Source of the DNA: JBMNCQ01 sp049366715
GTDB taxonomy: Bacteria > Bacillota > Peptococcia > Peptococcales > BICA1-8
Length of the DNA: 64,000 nt
NCBI GenBank assembly: GCA_049366715.1
Contig: JBMNCQ010000054.1
Span: 62,001-126,000, forward strand
Reading direction: 5' to 3'
Shown piece by piece: positions 53,342-61,826 of this stretch. The notes below the pieces were generated by a model. That model was not told the origin of the DNA and made no database searches. It saw only the letters and a program-made list of their open reading frames with translations. Numbering within the stretch: the first letter of the stretch is position 1; each line of letters opens with the position of its first letter. The translations under genes were made by a program, and so were the position numbers.

Positions 53342-54736
53342 TCACTTCCTTTTTCCTGCAATTCCCGGGCGGGCCAGCTCCCGGTAATTAAGGATTGTTG
53401 TTGCTTCATCTTCCGTCAGATAAGCTAATTCCCGGGCTGCGGCCCGGACCGTAGTCTGGTTTTCCCGGGCATATTTAACGATTTCGGCGGTTTTTTCGTA
53501 CCCTAAATGCGGGACTAAAACCGGAGCGGTAAGCAAACTATTTTCTACCAGTTGGGCACAGCGGGTCTCATTGGCTTTGATACCCTCTATACATTTGTCG
53601 GCCAGGGTAGCGGCACTGTTTGTTAACAGTTCCAGAGCATTTAACAGGTTGTGAGCCACCAGGGGTAGAAAAGCATTAAGTTCCAGCTGGCCGTTTTGAC
53701 AGGCCAGGGTAACGGCTAAATCATGGGCCATTACCTGGAAAGCGGCCTGGTTAACGGCTTCCGGAATAATGGGATTTACCTTGCCGGGCATGATGCTGGA
53801 GCCGGCCTGCCTTTCCGGTAAAATGATTTCACCCAGACCTGTATAGGGGCCGGAGGAAAGGAGGCGGAGATCCGAGGCAATTTTGGTAAGGTTTACTGCG
53901 GCAGCCTTTAAAAGACCGGAGACCTCGACAAAAACATCGGCATTTTGGGTAATATCAATCATATTTTCAGCTCTGGCCAGGCCTAGTCCGGTATGCTGCC
54001 TTAATTTCTCAATGACCAGCCGGATATAATCCCGGGGGGCATTCATTCCTGTCCCTACAGCAGTACCGCCCAGGTTTACCTGGCGGAGACGTTCTTCCAC
54101 TTTATAAATCCGCCAGCGGTCCCGGGAAATCGCCTGGGCAAAGGCACTGAATTCCTGACCCAGGGTCAGGGGCAGGGCATCCTGTAACTGGGTACGGCCC
54201 GGCTTAATGACCCCGGCAAATTCTGCTTCCTTTTCCTGAAGTGCATCCTGCAGCCGGGCCATACTTTCGCTTAAAGGGAGGAGTAACTGGACGGCTGCTA
54301 TCCTTAAGGCCGTAGGATAGACATCATTGGTTGATTGATGAAGATTGACGTCATCCAGAGGATCAAGGAGGTATTCTCCCTTTTTTCCTCCTAAAAGTTC
54401 TGTTCCCCGGTTAGCCAGAACTTCGTTGATGTTCATATTGGTGGAAGTACCTGCCCCGCCCTGGAGGGCATCCAGGGGAAACTGGCCGGCAAGTTTCCCG
54501 GCCAGTATTTCTGCTCCGGCTTCGCTGATGGCAGAGCCTTTATCTTCCGGGAGAAAGCCCAGTTCCATATTGGTTTGGGCGGCAGCTATTTTTACCACGG
54601 CAAGAGCTTTGATTAACTGGGAGTGAACCTCATGCCCGGAAATGGGGAAATTTTCAAGAGCCCGCTGGGTATGGATTCCCCAGTATACACCGGCGGGCAG
54701 CTGTTTTTCGCCTAAAAAATCCTTTTCTATGCGCAT
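53342..54736 (-). CDS. aspA: Aspartate ammonia-lyase (aspartase) in the hyd operon
   Basis: A 464-residue aspartase/fumarase superfamily enzyme. The signature GSSIMPGKVNPIIPEAVNQ carries the catalytic Ser loop; TSTNMNINEV and HQSTNDVYPTA form the other active-site regions. Aspartases and class II fumarases share these motifs; the neighbours and overall reading favour aspartase, converting aspartate to fumarate and ammonium. Placed between hydG and hydF with gaps of 5-11 nt, so it is co-transcribed with the maturases. Supply of ammonium for the dithiomethylamine bridge of the H-cluster is an attractive but unproven reason. Confidence 0.88.
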   Translation of the reverse strand: MRIEKDFLGEKQLPAGVYWGIHTQRALENFPISGHEVHSQLIKALAVVKIAAAQTNMELGFLPEDKGSAISEAGAEILAGKLAGQFPLDALQGGAGTSTNMNINEVLANRGTELLGGKKGEYLLDPLDDVNLHQSTNDVYPTALRIAAVQLLLPLSESMARLQDALQEKEAEFAGVIKPGRTQLQDALPLTLGQEFSAFAQAISRDRWRIYKVEERLRQVNLGGTAVGTGMNAPRDYIRLVIEKLRQHTGLGLARAENMIDITQNADVFVEVSGLLKAAAVNLTKIASDLRLLSSGPYTGLGEIILPERQAGSSIMPGKVNPIIPEAVNQAAFQVMAHDLAVTLACQNGQLELNAFLPLVAHNLLNALELLTNSAATLADKCIEGIKANETRCAQLVENSLLTAPVLVPHLGYEKTAEIVKYARENQTTVRAAARELAYLTEDEATTILNYRELARPGIAGKRK

Positions 54737-54747
54737 GGGATTATCTC

Positions 54748-56148
54748 CTATAAATATAAGTCTCTTGTGCCGTTTTTAATTTTCGTTAGCTGCCGGCCGG
54801 TCAACTCTTTAATTTTTGGATCGGGGATATCCTCTAAAAACCTGGCGATAGCTGCTTCGCCTAGTTTTTTTGTTTCCGGGGAAGCATAATCCAGTAAATA
54901 TTCCTGGAAGGTCAGGATAGCATTGGGTTGACAGACATTAGCGATCTGTCCTGATTTAGCCAGCTGCATAAACCTGTCTCCGGTCCGGCCCTGGCGGTAG
55001 CAGGCCGTACAGTAGCTGGGCAGGTAACCGGACCGGCAGAGGTTAGCCAGGATTTCATCAGGGGTCCTGTGATCCCCTACTTCAAACTGACTGGTATCCC
55101 GGGACGCCGGACCGGCAGAAAACTCTTCTTTATAGGCACCTACACCTGTGCAGGAACCGGCGCTGATCTGGGATACACCTAAAGCGATTACTTCATCTCT
55201 GAAACCGGCTTCTTCCCGGGTAGAGAGGATAATGCCGGTATAGGGCACAGCCAGTCTGAGGGTGGCGACAATCATCTTAAATTCCTTATCCCGTACCAGG
55301 TGGGGGAAATCAGCCAAGCTAACCCCTGTAGCCGGCCGTAAGCGCGGTACGGAAATGGTATGGGGGCCGACCCCGAAAGCTTCCTCTAAATGAAGGGCAT
55401 GATAGAGTAAGCCTAAAACCTCGAATTTATAATCATAAAGACCGAACAGCACTCCGAACCCCACATCATCTATACCGCCTGCCATGGCCCGGTCCATGGC
55501 TGTCGTATGGTAGAAGTAAGAAGATTTGGGGCCGGCGGGATGGATTTTTGCGTAGGTTTCCCGGTGATAAGTTTCCTGAAAAAGGATGTATGTTCCGATG
55601 CCTGCTGCTTTAAGTTTTTGGTAATCTTCCACAGTTGTGGCGGCAATATTGACATTTACCCTGCGGATGGCACCCATTTCTTCACTGGTATCGTAGATAA
55701 CCCGAATAGACTCCAGAATATAATCCAGGGGACAGTTAACAGGGTCTTCACCGGCTTCCAAAGCCAGCCTTTTATGGCCCATGTTTTCTAAAATTTTTAC
55801 TTCTTCCACAATTTCTTCTTTGGTCAATTTGCGGCGGTGAATCTCATGATCATGGTTGTAGCCGCAGTAAGCACACTTATTGACACAGTAATTACTCAGG
55901 TACAAAGGAGCGAAAATAACGATCCGCTTTCCGTATATTTTTTCTTTGATTTCCCGGGCAGCTTTAAATATTTCTTCTTGGAGGGAAGGTTCGGTTACTT
56001 CCAACAGCATAGCCGTTTCCCGGGGGGTTAAGCCTTTAGTTCTTTTGGCCTTGGCAATAATCTTGCGGACCTGTTCCGGGGCAGCAGCTTTTGCTTCACG
56101 CAAATCACTGTAAATTTGCTGGGGATTGATAAAATCTACACTTCTCAT
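54748..56148 (-). CDS. hydG: [FeFe]-hydrogenase maturase HydG (radical SAM)
   Basis: 466 residues. Radical-SAM motif CX3CX2C with Cys88/92/95 in YCVNKCAYCG, a TIM barrel, and the C-terminal auxiliary-cluster domain with CTAC and a downstream Cys (near CYRQGRTGDRF). HydG splits tyrosine to make CO and cyanide bound to iron for the H-cluster. It is related to ThiH, but the C-terminal cluster domain and the operon identify HydG. AAGGAGGT 7 nt before the ATG. Confidence 0.96.
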   Translation of the reverse strand: MRSVDFINPQQIYSDLREAKAAAPEQVRKIIAKAKRTKGLTPRETAMLLEVTEPSLQEEIFKAAREIKEKIYGKRIVIFAPLYLSNYCVNKCAYCGYNHDHEIHRRKLTKEEIVEEVKILENMGHKRLALEAGEDPVNCPLDYILESIRVIYDTSEEMGAIRRVNVNIAATTVEDYQKLKAAGIGTYILFQETYHRETYAKIHPAGPKSSYFYHTTAMDRAMAGGIDDVGFGVLFGLYDYKFEVLGLLYHALHLEEAFGVGPHTISVPRLRPATGVSLADFPHLVRDKEFKMIVATLRLAVPYTGIILSTREEAGFRDEVIALGVSQISAGSCTGVGAYKEEFSAGPASRDTSQFEVGDHRTPDEILANLCRSGYLPSYCTACYRQGRTGDRFMQLAKSGQIANVCQPNAILTFQEYLLDYASPETKKLGEAAIARFLEDIPDPKIKELTGRQLTKIKNGTRDLYL

Positions 56149-56160
56149 TTAGGAACCTCC

Positions 56161-57204
56161 TTATAAAAATTTAGGGCTATGTCCATAGTCATTAGCGACA
56201 GTTCTTCCTAAAGCCAGGATTTTTCCGGAAATACAATTCCGGCAGTCACCGGGCCGGTCCTTGCTACAAATTTTGTTGGGATAAATCTGATACAATTCCC
56301 GGAATTCGGTTGGACTTACATTAGGCATTACCACATTTCCCCCGGCCTGTAAGGCCATTTCCCGGCCGGCAGGATGAATTGTCCCTAAAGCAGTGGTAGC
56401 AGGGAGGTGAAGCAGGGGCAGCATGAGCCTGGCCACGGCGATCATTTTTAAAGTCATGCTTAAAGTTCCCTGTTTACTACCGGCTAAAGGGGTTTCCGGA
56501 TGGGGAATAAAAGGCCCGATCCCGGCCATGTCAACATTCATTTTTTTGAGGAGCAGCAGGTCCCGGGCCAAGGTATCCAAGGTCTGCCCGGGTAAGCCGA
56601 CCATACACCCGGAACCCAGCTGGTAGCCCAGTTCCTTGAGCCAGGTTTGACATTGTAATCTTGCAGCCAGCGTCTTACCGGGACGTATTCTCTCATAAAG
56701 AACCGGGTCGGCTGTTTCGTGTTTCAATAAATAACGGTCGGCCCCGGCTTCCCGCCAAAGCCGGTAAGTTTTGTAATCGTGTTCGCCACAGGAGAGGGTT
56801 ACGGCGACATCCAGTTTTTTGATATCTCTGATTAATCCTGCAATCTCCCGGGGAGAGTAATGATTGTCCTCCCCGGCCTGCAGGACCAGAGTTTTGTAGC
56901 CCAGACCTGCTGCGGCCTGCGCTGTGGTGTAGATTTCCTGTCTGCTCAGACGGTAGCGGGGGAGATTTATGTTGGCAGAACGCAAACCGCAATAATGACA
57001 GTTCTGTCGGCAGTAGTTAGAAAACTCAATGATCCCCCGCAAGTGAACCCTGTTTCCCAGGTGCCGGGCTCTGACTTCATCAGCCAATTTAAAAAGGACC
57101 GGACTTTCATTTTCACCGGCTGTCAGCAGAATTTTTATATCCTCCTGATCTAATTCTGTCGTTTCCCCGGCTTTTTTCAAGGTTTCATAAAAGTCTTTGC
57201 TCAT
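56161..57204 (-). CDS. hydE: [FeFe]-hydrogenase maturase HydE (radical SAM)
   Basis: About 347 residues. Radical-SAM cluster Cys65/69/72 (CRQNCHYCG), TIM barrel with GEDNHYSP and a second cluster-like CSKDRPGDCRNC segment near the C-terminus. HydE works with HydG product to build the diiron subcluster. ATG 57204 is chosen because its GGAGGG site overlaps the stop of the preceding gene; a start at 57225 would lie inside that gene without a site. Relationship to biotin synthase is general, and the operon fixes the role. Confidence 0.95.
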   Translation of the reverse strand: MSKDFYETLKKAGETTELDQEDIKILLTAGENESPVLFKLADEVRARHLGNRVHLRGIIEFSNYCRQNCHYCGLRSANINLPRYRLSRQEIYTTAQAAAGLGYKTLVLQAGEDNHYSPREIAGLIRDIKKLDVAVTLSCGEHDYKTYRLWREAGADRYLLKHETADPVLYERIRPGKTLAARLQCQTWLKELGYQLGSGCMVGLPGQTLDTLARDLLLLKKMNVDMAGIGPFIPHPETPLAGSKQGTLSMTLKMIAVARLMLPLLHLPATTALGTIHPAGREMALQAGGNVVMPNVSPTEFRELYQIYPNKICSKDRPGDCRNCISGKILALGRTVANDYGHSPKFL

Positions 57205-57205
57205 T

Positions 57206-57463
57206 TTATCCCTCCGTGATGACATGATTGGTTAGAGCCGAACGGACTTTGATGCCTTGCAGACTGCCCAGCTTGCCTGTTAAAGCGCCTACTTCTTCGT
57301 TGCTTCCTTCAACGATTAAAGCGATTACATTTACCGAACCCCTGCGGGGAACGCCCATCCGGCCGATGATGATCTCACTGTGCTCGGTGAGGATTGCATT
57401 TAAGCGGCTGACCTTTTCCTTATCTTCCACGACAATCCCTACCACACCAATACGTTTTTCCAT
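57206..57463 (-). CDS. TM1266-type iron-only hydrogenase system regulator
   Basis: An 85-residue ferredoxin-like-fold (ACT/NikR-C-like) protein: IGVVGIVVEDKEKVSRLNAIL, IIIGRMGVP and NVIALIVEGSNEEVGAL. This family is found almost exclusively with hydEFG and is called the iron-only hydrogenase system putative regulator. ATG at 57463 follows AAGGAGG at 7 nt. The longer reading to 57529 would translate part of an interspersed repeat and is rejected. First gene of the hyd operon; it lacks a DNA-binding domain, so it may act by protein contact. Confidence 0.88.
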   Translation of the reverse strand: MEKRIGVVGIVVEDKEKVSRLNAILTEHSEIIIGRMGVPRRGSVNVIALIVEGSNEEVGALTGKLGSLQGIKVRSALTNHVITEG

Positions 57464-57484
57464 AAAGCAACCTCCTTGAAATGA

Positions 57485-57646
57485 TAATTGAGAATTGAAA
57501 ATGGAGAATGGAGAATTGGATTTTAACATATGTTATTTAATTCTCAACTCTCAACTCTTAATTCTGAATTAATTAAAATGCGAGAATGGAGAATTGGATT
57601 TTGACATATGTTTATTTAACTCTCAATTCTCAACTCTCAATTAATA
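57485..57646. repeat. Two tandem copies of a palindromic GAGAATT interspersed repeat
   Basis: Units at about 57502-57570 and 57582-57646 share the arrangement GAGAATGGAGAATTGGATTTT, ACATATG, then the inverted TTCTCAA/CTCTCAA half. Each unit can fold on itself. Related copies occur at 11590, 46061, 48195 and 60342. Confidence 0.75.
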
Positions 57647-57825
57647 CAAAAGCCCGTATTGCACCTGAGAAATAGGTACAACACGGGCGAAAAGTCCTTA
57701 CATTACACCTGATTCCCCTGTTCCTCAGGGTGTCCCCTTGGATTAGGCAATAAGCAGCTATGTACTTGTTAATTCCCTCCCGGATAGAGCAAGCCCCGGC
57801 CGGTCAGGTTAATCCGCAACGATTT
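57647..57825 (-). ncRNA. Candidate structured RNA of about 180 nt (6S-like shape)
   Basis: Minus strand, with a strong promoter immediately before and a 15-bp GC-rich intrinsic terminator (57652-57688, then TTTT) at its end. No protein is encoded. The 5' part (57804-57819) can pair with 57698-57712 as a closing stem (TTGC, TTA and CCTGA blocks). Inside, a CCCTG-AGGAA-CAGGG hairpin stands on the 3' side. Closing stem, open middle and length resemble 6S RNA, which is expected in Clostridia but poorly conserved in sequence. A leader/attenuator of the hyd operon is the main alternative. Confidence 0.5.
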
Positions 57826-57831
57826 ATTTTA

Positions 57832-57860
57832 ATTGTAAGTGAAAAAAAGAACAAATGCAA
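57832..57860 (-). promoter_or_regulatory. Promoter of the candidate RNA
   Basis: Minus strand: TTGCAT (57855-57860), 17-nt spacer, TACAAT (57832-57837). Predicted start near 57825. Confidence 0.7.
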
Positions 57861-58061
57861 GTGAAAATTGTAACTTTTATGGTCGGGAAAGCTTGACCTG
57901 TAATTCTTGTGAATAAAAGCAGAGGGGCTAAAAATTCCGGAGATTGCAAAACCCGCTCAACCGGTTTTCCTTTCCGGCAGGAAAAGGGCGGAGAAAAAAA
58001 GTATTTATAATGATAAAAGTTTCTGCGCAGTTTGCACTTGCAGGGCAAATGGAGTGAGAAT

Positions 58062-60350
58062 ATGAACGTAGCAAGGGATTTAGTATCATATACGTTATTC
58101 TTCATCAGCGGTTTAATTCTGGGGTATTATACTTTACTGCCCGATCAGTTTGCCTTGTTTATTTTATCGGTTCTCTTGATTGTTTTGGTGGTTTCTTATA
58201 TCTGCTTCTCCCGGCCTTATTATAAGCTCATCTTAATGCTGGTTTTTTTCTTTTTGGGTCTCTTTATCCTTGATTATCAAGAGGCGGATTTGCATTCGTT
58301 AGACCGCTGGGCAGGTCAGGAGCTTAAAGCAGGTGGAACGGTAAAATCAGTAGCGGATAATTATCTTATTCTTGAGGTCAATACCGTGAATAAGGAGCAA
58401 ATAAAGGGGAAACCCGGATTAGTTGTATATCTGTCCAGGCGGGATTCACAGCCTTACCGGCCGGGGGAGCAAGCGTCCTTCAGGGGCCTGCTGGTCAAGC
58501 CTTTACCGGCGACAAATCCCGGAGGATTTTCCGCCCGGGATTACTGGCGGCAAAAAGGGGTCGGCTATCAGCTTAATGCCCTGTCCCCCGGTCAGGTTAT
58601 AGGAGGTGCCCGGAGTTTTCCTGTTTATGTTGCCAGGCTGCAGGACAGTATCTACAGGATGATCAAGGAGAACCTGCCGGAAAGGGAAGCCGGAATATTG
58701 CTGGGGCTTCTGCTGGGTGATAAAGACCAAATGGATAAGGGGTTTTATGAGGCTGCCCAAAAGCTGGGGATTGCCCATGTGTTTGCTGTTTCCGGTTTGC
58801 ATGTAGGCCTTATCCTGGCCTTTTTTCTCGTGTCATGTAAATTATTGAAGCTGCCGGACCTCTTTATTCTGCCGGGGAGTTTATTTCTCTTAGCCGGTTA
58901 CAGCCTGATTACCGGATTAACCCCTTCTGTGGTGAGAGCCTCAATTATGGCTTTGCTGGGCTTACTGTCGGTAAAGATTCTCAAATACAGGGATTTTTAT
59001 ACAATATTGGCTGCTGCGGCGTTATTGATTTTGCTGATTAATCCCCTCAGCCTTTTTTCCATCAGCTTTCAGCTTTCTTTCGTGACAACCTTAGGAATTG
59101 TTTATCTAATGCCTGTCGTTAAGAAAGGGCTCTTCTTTTTACCGGATAAAGTCAGCACAATACTGGCGGTGCCTGTGGCCGCCCAATTGGCGGCCCTGCC
59201 CCTGACGGTATATTACTTCAATACTTTATCCTTGCTGGCTCCTTTTTATAATATTCTGCTGGTTCCATTGGTCGCCTTCCTGATTCCCTTATTGTTCGCT
59301 GCTTTAGTGCTTTCCTTTTTTTACAGCGGACTGGCTCAGCCTTTTATCCTGTTAGCCGGGGGTTTGACTTATGGGATCAGCGGTATTATTACCTTTCTTG
59401 ACCGGTCATTATCAGGATATCTTTATTTGGGGAGTCCCGCTCCGGTGTTAATAATTGGATATTATTGCCTGCTGGCAGGGTTAAAGGAAGCCGATAGAAT
59501 AAAAAAATTAGTACCTGCTAATTTAAGGTATGTAGTGGTTTTAATACTGATCGCTGTTTTAACGAGCATAGCGATACCCGGCCCTCCGTCCTTAGAAATT
59601 GTTTTTCTTGATGTAGGCCAGGGGGACGGGGCGGTTATCAAGACCCCTTACAACAAATATGTCGTCATCGACGGAGGGCCGGGGGAGAGTACTGTTGCGG
59701 CTTATTTAAAATACCGGGGAGTCAATAAAGTAGCCCTGGTCGTACTTTCCCATCCTGATCATGATCACATCAACGGTTTATCTAAAGTGCTGGAGGATTT
59801 TAAGACGGAAGTTCTGTTAGTACCTCCTGATGTAGCAGACAGTGAGGCTTTAGCCGGCTTAAAAAGCTTAGCGGTTCAAGAAGGAACACAGGTAATTGAG
59901 GGCAGACCGGGGATGGTTCTGAATTTTCCTTCCCAAACCGGTTTACAGGTATTATCCCCGGATCTAAGCAAAATTCATTTACCGGATACCAATAATACTT
60001 CCTTAGTGATCAACTGTACCTACCGGGACCAGGATTTTCTTTTTACCGGTGATATCGATAAAGAGGTTTTATACCGGTTGACTCCCCGGCTGGAAGACAT
60101 TGAAGTAATCAAAATTCCCCATCACGGTAGTCAGGATGCATACTCCGGTCGGTTTTACAGCAGGGTGAAGCCTGACTTTGCGGTGATTTCTGCAGGCCGG
60201 GGCAATAGATACGGACATCCCCACAGCCTGGTGACCGACGGTCTGCAGAAAAACGGAATAAGGGTTTACCGGACTGATACACAGGGAGCGGTAATTATTA
60301 AAACAGACGGGAGGAGCCTGCATTTTGATACAATGCTCGAAAATAATTGA
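58062..60350 (+). CDS. comEC: ComEC/Rec2 DNA uptake channel
   Basis: About 762 residues. Two N-terminal membrane helices and a DUF4131 OB-like domain (to about 170), a competence-domain channel (about 205-480; AHVFAVSGLHVGLIL) and a C-terminal metallo-beta-lactamase domain (about 515-755; LDVGQGDGAVI and SHPDHDHINGL with metal ligands). It passes one DNA strand into the cell. ATG 58062 follows GGAGTGAG; a start at 58032 has no site. The stop codon lies inside a GAGAATT repeat copy. Its usual partner comEA is 6 kb away at 51232. Confidence 0.93.
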   Translation: MNVARDLVSYTLFFISGLILGYYTLLPDQFALFILSVLLIVLVVSYICFSRPYYKLILMLVFFFLGLFILDYQEADLHSLDRWAGQELKAGGTVKSVADNYLILEVNTVNKEQIKGKPGLVVYLSRRDSQPYRPGEQASFRGLLVKPLPATNPGGFSARDYWRQKGVGYQLNALSPGQVIGGARSFPVYVARLQDSIYRMIKENLPEREAGILLGLLLGDKDQMDKGFYEAAQKLGIAHVFAVSGLHVGLILAFFLVSCKLLKLPDLFILPGSLFLLAGYSLITGLTPSVVRASIMALLGLLSVKILKYRDFYTILAAAALLILLINPLSLFSISFQLSFVTTLGIVYLMPVVKKGLFFLPDKVSTILAVPVAAQLAALPLTVYYFNTLSLLAPFYNILLVPLVAFLIPLLFAALVLSFFYSGLAQPFILLAGGLTYGISGIITFLDRSLSGYLYLGSPAPVLIIGYYCLLAGLKEADRIKKLVPANLRYVVVLILIAVLTSIAIPGPPSLEIVFLDVGQGDGAVIKTPYNKYVVIDGGPGESTVAAYLKYRGVNKVALVVLSHPDHDHINGLSKVLEDFKTEVLLVPPDVADSEALAGLKSLAVQEGTQVIEGRPGMVLNFPSQTGLQVLSPDLSKIHLPDTNNTSLVINCTYRDQDFLFTGDIDKEVLYRLTPRLEDIEVIKIPHHGSQDAYSGRFYSRVKPDFAVISAGRGNRYGHPHSLVTDGLQKNGIRVYRTDTQGAVIIKTDGRSLHFDTMLENN

Positions 60351-60376
60351 GAATGGAGAGTTGAGAATTGAGAATT
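60342..60376 (+). repeat. GAGAATT interspersed repeat at the comEC 3' end
   Basis: AATTGAGAATGGAGAGTTGA-type sequence runs over the comEC stop codon. The final residues of ComEC are therefore repeat-encoded. Confidence 0.65.
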
Positions 60377-60490
60377 TATTTTACAAAGCTGCGATTCTGA
60401 AATTATGCAGAGTTAACTTGCGAGGCTTGTGTCGGGCGCAAAATATTACCCGGAAGCATATATCCGTCCGGTGTTTATCCACTGGTATTA

Positions 60491-60519
60491 TTGCTCCGGT
60501 CTCCTGTTTCCTGTATAAT
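60491..60519 (+). promoter_or_regulatory. Predicted promoter of the D,D-carboxypeptidase/holA genes
   Basis: TTGCTC (60491-60496), 17-nt spacer, TATAAT (60514-60519), 94 nt before the TTG start. A second TATAAT occurs at 60568. Confidence 0.6.
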
Positions 60520-60613
60520 ATAAACTGTTTACAAAATCTGCTTGGATTTTCCGGATGTTCTTTATGCTATAATAAATTGGTGCACGTATAGTAGCTTCCA
60601 AGAGGTGATGATA

Positions 60614-61813
60614 TTGCGAAAGTTTTTTTTGATCTTGTTAACAACAGTATTTGTTTTTACCAATATTTCCGGAATTTTTGCTGCTCCCGATATTTATGGG
60701 GAAGCTTATATATTGATAGATGGGAAATCAGGACAGGTTTTATTGGAGCATGAAATACATAAAAAACTACATCCGGCCAGTACGACCAAAATACTTACGA
60801 CCATAATTGCTTTGGAAAAAAGCAAACTAAGTGATATCGTGACCATCAGCAAAAATGTACCTCTGGTGGAAGGAACCAAAGTTTACCTGCGGGAAGGAGA
60901 AAAAATAACCCTGGAAAAGCTCCTTAATGCCGTTATGCTTCATTCGGCTAATGACGCCGCTTTGGCTGTGGCCGAGCATATTGCCGGCACCCAGGAAAAA
61001 TTTGCCGGGTTGATGAATGAAAAAGCACAAGAAATAGGAGCAAAGGAATCTACCTTCGTAAATCCCCATGGTCTGACTGATGAGAATCATCTGACGACAG
61101 CCTATGACCTGGCTTTGCTGGCTAGGTATGCTATGCAGAACCCCCAGTTTAGAGAATTAGCGGCGAAAAAGGTTTATGATTGGGAAGGGGAAGAGTGGCA
61201 GACCAGATTAATTAATAAAAACAAGTTTTTATGGCGGATGGATGAAGCTACCGGAGTGAAGATGGGTTATACTTCCGAAGCTAAATATACGGTAGTAGCT
61301 TCAGCTCAAAAAGATAACCGGGAACTAATTGCCGTTATATTAGGCAGTAACGATAACAGAATTTGGGATGATGCCAGGGATTTGTTGAATTATGGTCTTG
61401 AGCATTTTCAAAATCTCAGTCTGGCTCAAAACAATCAAGTGGTGGCAACAATTAAGATGAAGGATAATCAAGAAATAAATTTGATCTCTGACCGGTCGGC
61501 TTCCATTGCTGTTGCCAATAATGCCGAAACCAATGTTGAGCGGAAGCTGGTTCTGGACGAAATAGAGACACCTATTGAAGAAGGTAAGGTTTTAGGTCAA
61601 CTGGTAATCAGTGTCAACGGGGAAGAAAAGGAAAGAATTCCGGTTAAGGCCGCAGAAGGGGTCAAGAAGCCCTTCCCTTGGAATAGAGTGATCATCAATA
61701 CGTTAGCCGGGATATTTTTATTGCAGATTACCTGGCGCATAACCAGGCGTTTCAGAAGAAAAAGAACAACTATGTTTAACTCTTACGGCAGGAGAGGGTC
61801 TCCATACCGTTAA
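60614..61813 (+). CDS. dacF: D-alanyl-D-alanine carboxypeptidase (DacF type), altered KTG box
   Basis: About 399 residues. Signal peptide to about 24 (IFAAP), a serine-type peptidase S11 domain with SxxK at Ser56-Lys59 and SxN at Ser111-Asn113, a PBP5-like beta domain (about 285-355), and a C-terminal membrane segment (about 362-380). The third motif is Lys216-Met-Gly instead of KTG, which should affect substrate carboxylate binding. TTG 60614 with AGAGGTG 6 nt away is preferred; the ATG at 60608 overlaps that site. It trims peptidoglycan stem peptides in the wall or spore cortex. Confidence 0.88.
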   Translation: MRKFFLILLTTVFVFTNISGIFAAPDIYGEAYILIDGKSGQVLLEHEIHKKLHPASTTKILTTIIALEKSKLSDIVTISKNVPLVEGTKVYLREGEKITLEKLLNAVMLHSANDAALAVAEHIAGTQEKFAGLMNEKAQEIGAKESTFVNPHGLTDENHLTTAYDLALLARYAMQNPQFRELAAKKVYDWEGEEWQTRLINKNKFLWRMDEATGVKMGYTSEAKYTVVASAQKDNRELIAVILGSNDNRIWDDARDLLNYGLEHFQNLSLAQNNQVVATIKMKDNQEINLISDRSASIAVANNAETNVERKLVLDEIETPIEEGKVLGQLVISVNGEEKERIPVKAAEGVKKPFPWNRVIINTLAGIFLLQITWRITRRFRRKRTTMFNSYGRRGSPYR

Positions 61814-61826
61814 TCGGGGTGATTTT

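Larger units (their letters stand above)
57464..58061. other. Divergent region between hyd operon and comEC
   Basis: Six hundred bases holding two interspersed repeat units (57485-57646), a probable structured RNA (57647-57825) and its promoter (57832-57860). No protein gene is supported. Confidence 0.7.

Noticed and set aside
57464..57529. N-terminal extension of the TM1266-like protein
   Set aside because: It would translate an interspersed repeat. The ATG at 57463 has a perfect ribosome site and matches family length.
57647..57825. TPP or cobalamin riboswitch
   Set aside because: No CTGAGA/ACCTGAT thi-box pair in the right order and no GCCACTG B12 box.
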